NCBI GenBank assembly: GCA_029945425.1
Contig: JAQSDV010000002.1
Coordinates: 1,061,960 to 1,125,959, forward strand
Direction of reading: 5' to 3'
DNA: 64,000 nucleotides
DNA from: a bacterium
GTDB taxonomy: Bacteria > Pseudomonadota > Alphaproteobacteria > Micavibrionales > UBA2020
The notes beneath the pieces are model-generated. The model saw only the letters and a program-made list of their open reading frames with translations. It was not told the DNA's origin and ran no database searches. Each line of letters starts with the position of its first letter. The first letter of the stretch is position 1. The translations under genes and the position numbers were made by a program. Of the stretch, positions 8,038 through 18,200 are shown piece after piece.

Positions 8038-9026
8038 TCCGCCTCCTCCTCTTCCTCGCGTCCCTGCAGGTGCAGCGGCGCGGCCTTCAATCCCTGGCTA
8101 CGGCACCAATGCACCAGCGCGTCTTCCCGCCCATGCGTCACCCAGATTTCGGGCGCGCCGGTATCCTTGATCGTCTGCGTCAATTCGTTCCAGTCGGCAT
8201 GGTCGGAAATGACGAGAGGCAATTCGATACCGTTCTGCTTCACGCGCTGCTTGACCGTCATCCAGCCGGACGCCATGCCGATGATGGGTTCCGTCAGCCG
8301 GCGCGACCAGACCTCTTTCAGCGCGGAGGGCGGCGCGAGGACCAGTTGCCCTTTCAGCGCGTCCTTGGGCAGGCCTGTGGCCTTGCGCAAATCGCCGAGG
8401 TCGATACCCTGGCTCTGATAAAATTCGCACAACGCGACCATCGCGCCATGCAGGTAAATCGGCGCGTCATACCCCGCTTCGCGCACAAGGCTGATCAGCC
8501 GCTGCGCCTTGCCGAGCGAATAGACCGCCATCAGATGGCTCTGCTGCGGGAATTGGGCGAGGGAGCGCACCAGTTTACGCGCTTCATCCAGCGGGTTCGG
8601 ATGCTGGAACACCGGCAGGCCGAATGTCGCCTCGGTCACGAAAATATCGCAGGGCACAGGCTGGAACGCCGCGATGGTGCGGTCGGGATAGCGTTTGTAG
8701 TCGCCGGATACGCAAATCCGCTGCCCCTTGCGCTCCAGAAGTATTTGGGCGCTGCCGAGGATATGGCCGGCGGGATAAAACGTCGCCGTCATATCCCCCA
8801 TCGTCACCGTTTCGCCATAGGCGACAGGCTGGAATTTTTTCGCGCATTCGGCGCCGTAGCGCAGCTTCATGATGCCGATGGTTTCGGGCGTCGCCATGAC
8901 GGCGCCATGGCCCGCCCGCGCATGATCGCTGTGGCCATGCGTAATTAATGCCTTTTCAACCGGATAGGGAGGGTCGATATACGCACCCGCCGGCTCTATA
9001 TATAAATCATGACGCAAGAGGTTCAT
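8034..9026 (-). CDS. Ligase-associated DNA exonuclease (metallo-beta-lactamase fold)
   Basis: 330 residues, intact. The metal-binding motif HGHSDHARAGH (residues 30-40) is the HxHxDH of the beta-CASP/metallo-beta-lactamase fold, followed by GHILGSAQI, the SGDYK motif with a metal-ligand Asp, and the late VISDHADWNEL and VTHGRE motifs. This family is found with the bacterial LigB/LigC-type ATP-dependent ligase and a Lhr-like helicase and is thought to trim DNA ends. Its stop overlaps the ligase start (ATGA), showing co-translation. It ends in an acidic EEEEE tail. The start lies ten bases from the divergent helicase start. Confidence 0.92.
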   Translation of the reverse strand: MNLLRHDLYIEPAGAYIDPPYPVEKALITHGHSDHARAGHGAVMATPETIGIMKLRYGAECAKKFQPVAYGETVTMGDMTATFYPAGHILGSAQILLERKGQRICVSGDYKRYPDRTIAAFQPVPCDIFVTEATFGLPVFQHPNPLDEARKLVRSLAQFPQQSHLMAVYSLGKAQRLISLVREAGYDAPIYLHGAMVALCEFYQSQGIDLGDLRKATGLPKDALKGQLVLAPPSALKEVWSRRLTEPIIGMASGWMTVKQRVKQNGIELPLVISDHADWNELTQTIKDTGAPEIWVTHGREDALVHWCRSQGLKAAPLHLQGREEEEEAE

Positions 9027-9035
9027 GTTTCTGAG

Positions 9036-11488
9036 ATGGTTCCTATCTCATTGAAAAACAAGTCAGGATTGAAAAATCTTGGCCGCACCGTGCCGCTTCT
9101 GGACGCGTGGCTGACGCGCCATGGCTGGGAATGGTTCCCCCACCAGCTGGAGGTGCTGAAAGCCGCCCGCAAAGGGCAGAGGATGTGCTGCTCTGCGCCC
9201 CCACGGGCGCGGGCAAGACGCTGGCGGGTTTCCTGCCCGCATTCGATGCGCTGCTGGCGACGAAAGAACGCCGCGGGTTGCACACGCTTTATATCTCCCC
9301 GCTCAAGGCGCTGACCGTCGACGTCCACCGCAATATCGGCCGTCCGGTCGAGGAAATGGGACTGCCTGTCAGTTTCGAAACGCGCACCGGCGACACCCCG
9401 TCCTCCAAGCGGCAGCGGCAGAAAACGCGGCCGCCCGATATGCTGATGACGACGCCGGAATCGCTCGCGCTGCTGATTTCCTACGACAACGCGGCGGATT
9501 ATTTCAAAAATCTGCGCTTTGTCATCGTGGATGAACTGCATGCGCTGATGGCGTCGAAACGGGGCGACCTGCTGTCGCTCGGCCTTGCGCGGCTGAAGGC
9601 GCTGGCGCCACATGTGCAGTTTATCGGCTTGTCGGCGACGATCCCCGACTCTGCATTAGCGCGCGACTGGCTGTGCGGCCCATCGGGCGCGATTGTAAAG
9701 GCCCCTGCCCGCACCCTGCCGAAAATCCGTATCCTGCAATCGGAAAAACGCATTCCGTGGGCGGGGCATATGGCGCTCTATGCCCTGCCGGAAGTGTATG
9801 CCGAGCTTGCCAAAAGCCGCATGAGCATCGTTTTCGTCAACACGCGCGCGCAGGCGGAATTGATTTTCCAGCATTTGTGGAAGCTGAACGCCGAAAACCT
9901 GAAAATCGGGCTGCATCACGGATCGCTGGAGCCGCAGCTGCGCCGCAAGGTCGAGGACCATATGGCGCGGGGTCAGCTGGATTGCGTCGTGGCGACCTCG
10001 TCGCTCGACCTCGGCATCGACTGGGCGGAGGTCGATCTGGTCGTGCAGATCGGCGCGCCCAAGGGCATCAGCCGCCTCCTGCAGCGCATCGGCCGGTCAA
10101 ACCACCGCCTGAACGAGCCGAGCCGCGCGCTGCTGGTGCCGACCAACCGTTTCGAATGCATCGAATGCCAAGCGGCGGTCGAGGCGATTGCGCATCATGA
10201 ACTGGACGGCGCGGACAGCCGCGATGGTGGCTTCGATGTGCTGGCGCAGCATATCATCGGCACCGCCTGCAGCGGCCCGTTCAACCCCGCAAAACTCTAC
10301 GACGAAATCCGCCGCGCATGGCCGTACCGCGAGCTGAGCCGCGAGGATTTCGACAAGACGCTGGCCTTCGTAACCGATGGCGGTTATGTGCTGAAGGCGT
10401 ATGAGCGTTTCAAGCGGCTGGAGCAGGATGAAAACGGCGATTGCCGCCTGGTCGACCCGAAATTCGCGCGCCAGTACCGCATGAATATCGGCACGATCGT
10501 CGAGGCGCCGATGCTGAAGGTCAAGCGCGGGCGGCAATACCTCGGCATGATCGAGGAATTTTTCATCAATAACCTTTCCCCCGGCGACAGTTTCCTGTTC
10601 GCGGGCGAGGTGGTGCAGTTCGACGGGCTGCGCGATGCGACGGTCATGGTGTCGCGCACGCGCGTGGAATCACCAGAAATCCCCAGTTACGACGGCGGCA
10701 AGCTGCCGATGACCACGCATTTGTCCTTGCGCGTGCGGGAGATGCTGCAAAACCCCGACGGCTGGGGCGGGCTGCCCAACAATGTCGGCGACTGGCTGTC
10801 GCTGCAGCGCGAACGATCTGCCCTGCCGGGCGCGGACCGCCTGCTGGTCGAGGTGTTCCGGCGCAGCGGGAAATATTATACCGTCATCTATCCCTTCGCG
10901 GGCCGCGCGGCGCACCAGACGCTCGGTTTCCTGCTGATGCGCCGGTTATCGCGGCGCGGGCACAAGCCGCTGGGGTTTGTTGCGACCGATTATGCGCTGG
11001 CGATGTGGTCGATGCGCAAGCCCGAGGATTTCGACAGCCTGCTTTCCGTCGACCTGCTGGGCGAGGAACTGCATGAATGGCTGGACGACACGCCGCTGCT
11101 GAAGCGCACCTTCCGCGAGGCGGCGGTGGTGGCGGGCGTGGTGGAAAGGCGGCATCCGGGGCAGCAGAAAAACGGGCGGCAGATGACGTTCAGCTCCGAC
11201 CTTGTCTATGACGTGCTGTATAAATACGAACGCGACCATATCCTGCTGCGCGCGGCGCGGCAGGATGCGACGCGGGGGCTGATCGATACCGGCCGTCTTT
11301 CCACCACGCTGCATGACATGCAGGGGAAAATATTGCTGAAGGAACTGGATTGCGTCTCCCCCCTCGCCGTGCCGCTGATGCTGGAAATCGCACGCGAAAG
11401 CGTCTCGAAGAAAGAAGCGGGCGAATACTACCTCGAGGATTTTGAAAAAACGCTGCTGGCCGAGGCGGGCGTCGTGGCGACTCCATGA
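9036..11488 (+). CDS. Ligase-associated DEXH-box helicase (Lhr-like), apparent 5' frameshift
   Basis: About 817 residues when repaired. The ATG at 9036 opens a frame reading LLDAWLTRHGWEWFPHQLEV, the expected N-terminus with the Q-like motif, but that frame ends in junk after RKGQ. From about 9179 the next frame gives CAPTGAGKTLAGFLP (Walker A), VIVDELHAL (DEXH as DELH), GLSATIPD and the helicase C motifs SIVFVNTRAQAE and RIGRSNHR, then a winged-helix/DUF4145-like C-terminal half. One missing base at 9177-9181 explains the split. The largest uninterrupted frame starts at ATG 9107 and lacks the genuine N-terminus. The stop overlaps pdeM (ATGA). The family unwinds damaged DNA for the linked ligase and nucleases. 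Confidence 0.88.
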
Positions 11489-12144
11489 ACATCACGCTGA
11501 ACGGTCACGAGATTATCCTGCATGCCTCCGGCGTTGCGCTGTGGCGTGAACATGGCATTGCGGTTGTGGCCGACCTGCATCTTGAAAAAGGATCGCATTT
11601 CGCGAAACGGGGATTTTTCCTGCCGCCCTATGACAGCCAGGAAACGCTCGCGCGACTGCTCGCCGTCTGCGCGGCGGAGGGCGTGCGGCAGGTCGTGATT
11701 TTGGGCGATTGTTTCCATGACGCGGGCGGCTTTGCGCGGCTGGGCGATGCGGGCCGCCGCGCCTTCGCCCGCCTGCTCGCGCTGGATGCCATCTGGATCA
11801 AGGGCAACCATGACGGTGATTTCGTGCCGGAGGGGTTGGCCGCGCATGACAGCTATAACTTAAGCGGTATCACCTTCCGCCATGAATCGCAGCCTGATTC
11901 AAGTGCGGGTGAAATCAGCGGGCATTTCCACCCCAAGGTGCATATCGCGCATAACCGCACGCGGCTGCAACGCCCCTGCTTTGTCGAGGATGGTTTCCGC
12001 CTGCTGCTGCCGGCCTTCGGCGCGTATACCGGCGGCCTGGATATCCGCGACCCCGCCATCCGCAAGCTGTTCGCGCAACCGTTGCGCTGCCACGTGCTGG
12101 GCGAAAGCCGCGTGTATAGTTTCGCGGAGCGGCCGGGCACCTGA
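11485..12144 (+). CDS. pdeM: Ligase-associated DNA damage response endonuclease PdeM
   Basis: 219 residues, intact. A calcineurin-like metallophosphoesterase with motifs in order: VVADLHLEKGSH (residues 27-38), VILGDCFHDAGG, IKGNHDGDF and ISGHFHPKVHI, covering the Asp/His/Asn metal ligands of the fold. PdeM accompanies the ligase, exonuclease and helicase of this cassette. Its ATG overlaps the helicase stop by four bases, so the pair is translationally coupled. A hairpin terminator follows 20 bases after the stop. Confidence 0.92.
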   Translation: MNITLNGHEIILHASGVALWREHGIAVVADLHLEKGSHFAKRGFFLPPYDSQETLARLLAVCAAEGVRQVVILGDCFHDAGGFARLGDAGRRAFARLLALDAIWIKGNHDGDFVPEGLAAHDSYNLSGITFRHESQPDSSAGEISGHFHPKVHIAHNRTRLQRPCFVEDGFRLLLPAFGAYTGGLDIRDPAIRKLFAQPLRCHVLGESRVYSFAERPGT

Positions 12145-12160
12145 CAAAACTTCACAATAC

Positions 12161-12201
12161 AAAAGGCCGGAACATCGCTGTTCCGGCCCTTGTTGTTTTT
12201 T
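12161..12201. terminator. Bidirectional terminator between pdeM and tpsA
   Basis: A 10-bp perfect stem GGCCGGAACA (12165-12174)/TGTTCCGGCC (12179-12188) with loop TCGC. On the + strand it is followed by CTTGTTGTTTTTT; on the - strand by TTTTGTATTGTG. It lies between the convergent stops of pdeM (12144) and the large exoprotein (12214) and can serve both. Confidence 0.88.
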
Positions 12202-12213
12202 CAGCGTAACGGC

Positions 12214-15200
12214 TTACTGGCCGCTTTTTTCGTTCACGCCGCCGCCAGCTTCGATTTCGGTTTGCTGGACGTCGATCTCGGCACCGCCGCGGGTGACGCC
12301 GATTTGCGCGCCGCCGCCGACGGTGGTTTTCTTCTCGATCTTGCCGCCGGCGTTGATGTCGGCAGTGCCGTCCACCTTCGCCTTGGTGCCTTCAAGGGTG
12401 GTATTGCCGCCTGATTCAATCTTCAGGTTGCCGCCGCCGTTGATTTCCGAGCCTTTCTTTTCAACGCCGCCGCCGATGCCGGCACCGGTGAGGCTGGTGC
12501 CGCCCGAGCCCGCGCCGCCCGACAGGTTACCGTCGATATGCGAGGATTCAGCGGCCTTGAAGTTGACGTCGCCGCCCGCTTTCACGCCGATATCGCCCTT
12601 GCTATCCATGTCGGTGCCTTCGAAATTCGCATCCTTGCCGGCGTTGATATCGATCTCGCCCGCCTTGATGGAACCGACCTTCTTGGTGTTCGACTTGCCG
12701 CCTTCGATACCGAAGGACACATCGCCTTCGGTCGCGTTTTCGGCGGCGTCGCCGCCCTTGGCCGCTTTCGTCTTGCTGCCGCCGATGCTGCCTTCGACGC
12801 CGATCGAGCTGGAGGTATCTTCCGCCGCCTTGAAGTTGACCGATTTGCCGGCATCGATCGAGGTCTTGCCCTCGGATTCGATGCTCGTGCCTTCCAGGTT
12901 CGTGTCGCCGCCCGATTTGACCTTCAGGTTGCCGCCCGATTTCAGCGTCGAGCCGGTCGAGGTGGTTTCATCCGACTTGTTATAGTTGCCGGATGCTTCC
13001 AGACCGACGGTCGAGGATTTGGGCTTGCCCGCATCGTCCTTGCCGCCCTTGCTGGCCGACAGTGATGCATCGAAGCCGTAGCCTTCTTCGGAAGAGGTGT
13101 TCTTGACCGCGTTGAAGTTCACGTCATCCTTCGCGCCGATGCTCATATCGCCGCCGGATTCCATGTTGGTGCCTTCGAACGTCGCGCTCTTGCCCGCATC
13201 GATATCGAGCTTGCCGCCCGACTTGATCGAACCCGCAACGCCTTCGGTCGAGCTGGATTTGGAATTGTTCATTCCGCCTTCCAGTTCAAGGCCCATGCCG
13301 GTCGAGCCCTTGCCGCTGCTGCCTTTCGATTTGGAAGCAGACAGGCTGCCCGACACGTTGAAGCCGTCTTCGGTGTGGCTTTCCTCGTTCTTGGCCGCGT
13401 CGAATTTGACGTTGCCGCCCGCCTTGATGCTGGCGTCGCCGCCGGCCTCAAGGTTGGTGCCTTCGAAGCGTGCATCGTCCTTGGTGTTGACCTTCATGTT
13501 GCCGCCGGATTTCATCGAGCCGGTGACCGCTTCGGACGAAGAATCCGTCGCGTTCTCCTGATCATAGCCGCCCGAGATCGTGCCGGTGACGGCCTTGGTC
13601 GCGTCGATGCCCACTTTCAGCTCGCCATTGATATTGTCGCTGGAGGACGACGAGCTGGAGGTGTTTTTGGCCGCCTTGTAATCGAGCGAGCCCGCGTTCA
13701 GTTCCATGTCGCCGCCCGATTCCAGGTTCGTGCCCTCGAGCGAGGTCTTGCCTGTCGTCGTCGTCTTCATGTTGCCGCCCGACTTGATCGTGCCGGTGAC
13801 CGCGGTGCTGGATTTCGAGGATTCATCGCTGGTGTTGCGGTCATACGTCGCTTTCACGCCAGCCGACGCGCCTGCGCCGCTTTCGTTCTGCACGCCGTCC
13901 TGCACGCCTGCCGACGCCGATGCGCCCGCATTCGCTTCACCATACAGGCCAAGCTTGCCCGTATTGGTTTCGGAGGACGACGAGGAGAAGGTGGTGTCTT
14001 TTGCCGCCTTGCTGTCCCATTCCTTCGAGTCTTGCGTGAAGTCGCCGCCGGCCTCGATCTGCGTGCCTTCATCCGTGATCTTTTCATCCGCCGTGCGCGT
14101 CATGTTGCCGCCGGATTTGATCGTGGAGGTTTTGGCATGGGTCGAGCCTTCGGTCTTGCTCTCGGTCGTGTTGGTGCCGTAGTAACCGACGCCCGCTTCG
14201 GCGTTCGCTTCCGCGCTTGCGCCCGCATTGGCATCGAGGCCTTTCGTTTTGGCCTCGGCGCTTGCATCCGCGCTCGCATCCGCACTCGCGCCTGCATACA
14301 TGCCGGCTTTCGTGTTGGATGTTTCGGTCGTGGTGGTGTGGCTGTCCTGCGCGGCCTCGAACGTCATGTTCTTGGCCTTCAGGTCCATGTCGCCGCCCGA
14401 TTCAAGATCCGATCCGACAACGTTCAGGTTTTCGATCGCCTTGATCTTGGCATTGCCGCCCGACTTGATGGTCGATCCGGTATGCGTGACGTCTTTCGTG
14501 GTGGTCTTTTCGGTTTCGGCGCGCATAAAGTCGACCGTGTTGTCGCTTGACGCTTCCGCACCCGCATGGGCGCTGGCTTCGGCCGAAGCCTCGCCCGCGT
14601 TGTAGTTTGCGCCCGCGCCCGATTTGGAGCCCTTCGCATCGGCAGACGCGCCGCCCGCATCGGCTTTCGCCCCTGCATTGGCATCCGCGCTCGCCTTGTT
14701 GTCGCTGTCGCCATAGAGGCCGACCTTGGTCGAGCTGTGGCTCGTCGTTTCGGTCTCGATGTCTTTTGCGGCCTCGATCTTGACGTTCTTGCCCGAAATG
14801 TCGACATCGCCGCCCGCTTCCACGTTGGAGCCGCGGATGGTGGTGTCGTTGTCGGATTCGATCGTCATGTTGCCGCCGGACTTGATGTTCGACGATTTCG
14901 ACTTGTTGCTGTATTTGTCGCTGGTCGAAGTTTCAACCTCGAGCGCCGTCACGCCGCCGGAGCCGCTTGCGCCCGCTTCCGCCGATGCGCCTGCCTCCGC
15001 CGAAGCACCGTCGGTGCCGGACGAAGAATCCGAACCCGACGAGCTGTCGCTGGTGCCGGTATCGATCTTGCCGATCGAGGTCGTGGTTTTCGAATGCGAT
15101 TCCGTCTCGATATCGCGGCCTTCGATGATCTTGACGTCCTTGCCCTTCAGGCCGAGGTCGCCGCCCGCCGACACATCCGATCCTTCAATCGTCAGCGTCT

Positions 15201-18200
15201 TGTCGGATTTGATCTTCGCGTTGCCGCCGAAGTTGAGCGTGGAGCCGTGGCTCTTGTCGCTCGACGTCGAGTCCGTCGAGGTTTCGGAGCCCCAGACGCC
15301 GCCGCCAACGCCGCCGCCGGTGGTGGTCGAGGTGGTCGAGGTGGATGACTTGTCACGCGCGTCCAGGATGTTCATGTTGCCGCCGGCATGCATGTCGCCG
15401 TCGCCGCCCACATCAACGGTGGAGCCGCGGATGGTGGTGTCACCGCCGCTTTCCGTTTTCAGGTTGCCGCCCACCTTCAGGCCGGAGCCGATGGAAGTGG
15501 TGGAGTTGGTGGTGGTGTTCGACTGGTTGAGGCCGCTACCCGAGAAGGTGGTTTCGGCTTTCTTGTCCTCGATCACGTCGAAGGTGATGTTGCCGCCCGC
15601 CTTCAGGTCGGCATCGCCGCCCGCGCCCATATTCGCGCCTTTGTTGGTGATGTCCTTCGCGGCATCGACCTTCAGGTTGCCGGTTGCTTCAATCGTGCCG
15701 GTTTTGCCGATCAGCGTATTGCCGTTGACGTCGTTGCCGCTGGTGCTGGTGAAGGTTTCGTTGATGATGCTGCCGTCGGTCGATTTCAAGCTGACATCGC
15801 CGCCCTTGATCGTGCCGGAAGTGTTCTTGATATCGCCTTTCGACGTGATGTTGAGCGTATTGTTGCCCGCAATCGTGCCGCCGGTGTTGGTGACGGCCGC
15901 CAGATCCATGTTCACGTCATTGCCGACGATCGCAGCGCCGCCGGCGAAGCCAGCCTTGGTCGCTGCACTCAAATACACGACGGGAGCGAGGACTTTCTGG
16001 CCCATGACTTCGGTTTCGACCATCCAGACCATGTCGGTCGTCAGGTTCGCGGCCTGATCGGGCGTCAGCGCCGTGCCATAGGTAAGGCCGAGCGCGCCTG
16101 CCACGTTCACGCCGTTATCCATCAGGCGCTGCATCTGCGATGCTTCGTCTTCACCCGGGATGATGACGGTGTTGCCGACCTGCGAGGTCAGCTGGTCGCG
16201 GATCAGGCTTTGTTCGTAGTTGCCGTCGCCGAGGCGTTTTTGCACCGTTTCGGGGTTGAGGCCGAGGCGGTCGATCATGTATTGCGAACCCAGCGGCGAA
16301 TTCGCGCCGTACAGCGGGTTCGTTTCGATCAGGTAGCCGGAATTCGGGTTTTGCGAAACGACGAAGAAGCCGTTCGGGTTGCTGGGCAGCGTGATGGTGA
16401 CGCCGCCGAAGGATGCGCTGCTCGCGCCCGTCGTTGCGGATGCGCCCGTGCCGGTGGTCGCGTCGACATTCGCCGCGAGCGCGGAGCCCGCATTCGTCAG
16501 CGTAAAGCCGGTGGCGTTCAGCGTACCCGCGTAAATGCTGGCGCCCGGGCCCGCGGTCGTGACATTCGCCGTCGTCGTGCCGTCCTGGATGTTATAGGTG
16601 TAATCGATATAGATCACATCCGTGCAGCAATAGGCGTGGTGGTGCCATTTTTTGGTGTAGTTGATCGTCGTGATGTCATAGGCGTCGTTAAAGAAGTTCG
16701 CGCCCACATCGCCGGTCAGGTTTACCGTGCCTGCCGACATGATGCTGCCGAGGTTCAGGCCATAATTGAAGCCGGTCACGGTCAGCGTCGTGCCCGCGAT
16801 CAGGCGCGCACGCATGGCGGCGGTCGGCGTCGTGCCGTAGGACTGCACGTCGCTCCAGGTTTGCGTGAAGTGGCGGTTCGTGCTTTCGAAAGGCAGGAGC
16901 CAGGTGGGGTTGGTGCTGCCGAGCGCGCCGCCTTCCCATCCCGCATCAACCGTCGAGGGCGTGGTGGTGGTTGTGGTGCGTGTGTCGCCGCCCTCGATCT
17001 CGTTATAGAAGTTGTCGGTCGTGATGGTGATGTTGCGCGTCGCATTGATGTCGTTGCGGTTGCGGAACACGTTCGATGTGAACGCCATGTCCTGTCCGGA
17101 ATCCATCGTGCCCGTCGCGCGGTTATAGATTTCGGAGGGCGACGAGATATCGAGCATCGTGCCGCCGTAGAACGCGCCGTCATTATAGACGCTGCCCGTC
17201 GAATTGACGTCGAGCGTGCCGGAGGCCGCGATACCGCCCGTGGACGCGTTGGTGATGGTGAAGCCGTTCAGCGTCAGGTTGCCGGCGGAATACATCAGGC
17301 CGTTGTTGGTGAAGGCGTTGGTCAGGCTGATCGTCGCATTCCCCGCCGCGTTGATGATGCGCGACGCGGAGCCGAGCATGGACAGGGTCGCAGCCGACAG
17401 CGTGATGCCGTTCTGGCCCGTGATGGAGGATCCGCTGGCAAGGCTGGTCGTGCCCGAATTGATATCGATAGTATTACCAAGGAACACGGCCGATGCGCCG
17501 AGGCCGTTGACGGTCACGCCATTGCCGTCCGACTGGCCGCGCAGGCTCAACTGGCCGCCCGACTGGATGGTGCCGCTGTTGTTGATGGTATAGGCGGAAT
17601 CCGAGCCGCGTACATTGACGCCGCCCGTGCCGATGACTTTTGCGCCCGCGTTGTTGGTCAGCGTGCTGGCGATATTGACGCCCATCAAGCCTGCCGACTG
17701 GATAATACCGCTGTTGGTGATGGTGTCGGCATTGATGGTCGCCGTGCCGCCGGTGGTGGAGGCGATGATTTTAGCGCCCGACGCGTTGGTCAGCGTGCCT
17801 GTCACCGCAATGCTGTTCGCGCCGGAACCGCCCTGCAGCGCGCCCGTGCCGGAATTGTTGAGCGATGCGCCCTTCAGCGTTAAAACGCCGTCGGCGATCA
17901 TTGTGCCGCTGTTTTCGACAGCTTCCGCAAAGCCGCCCGCAACGTCGGCGAGCGTCAGCGCGGTTTTCGCATAAATGCTGCCGGTGTTACCGATGTAGTT
18001 TGCAGCACGCAGCGCGACATTCGCGGTGTCGGAGGAGAAAGTGCCGCCGTTGTTTTCAAAACGGTCGCCCGCCGTGATGGAAAGCGCGCCCGTGGTGCTC
18101 TGCACCGCGCCGCCCGTCGCCAGCGTGATGTTGCCGGAGGTCGAGGACAGCGTGATGTTGCCCGCGTTTTTCAGTTTCGCCGCGCCCAGCAGCATGTTGC

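Noticed and set aside
15388..17883. 831-codon open frame on the + strand opposite tpsA
   Set aside because: It lies fully antisense to the well-supported TpsA gene, has Arg/His/Ala-heavy composition typical of the reverse of a GC-rich gene, and shows no domain.
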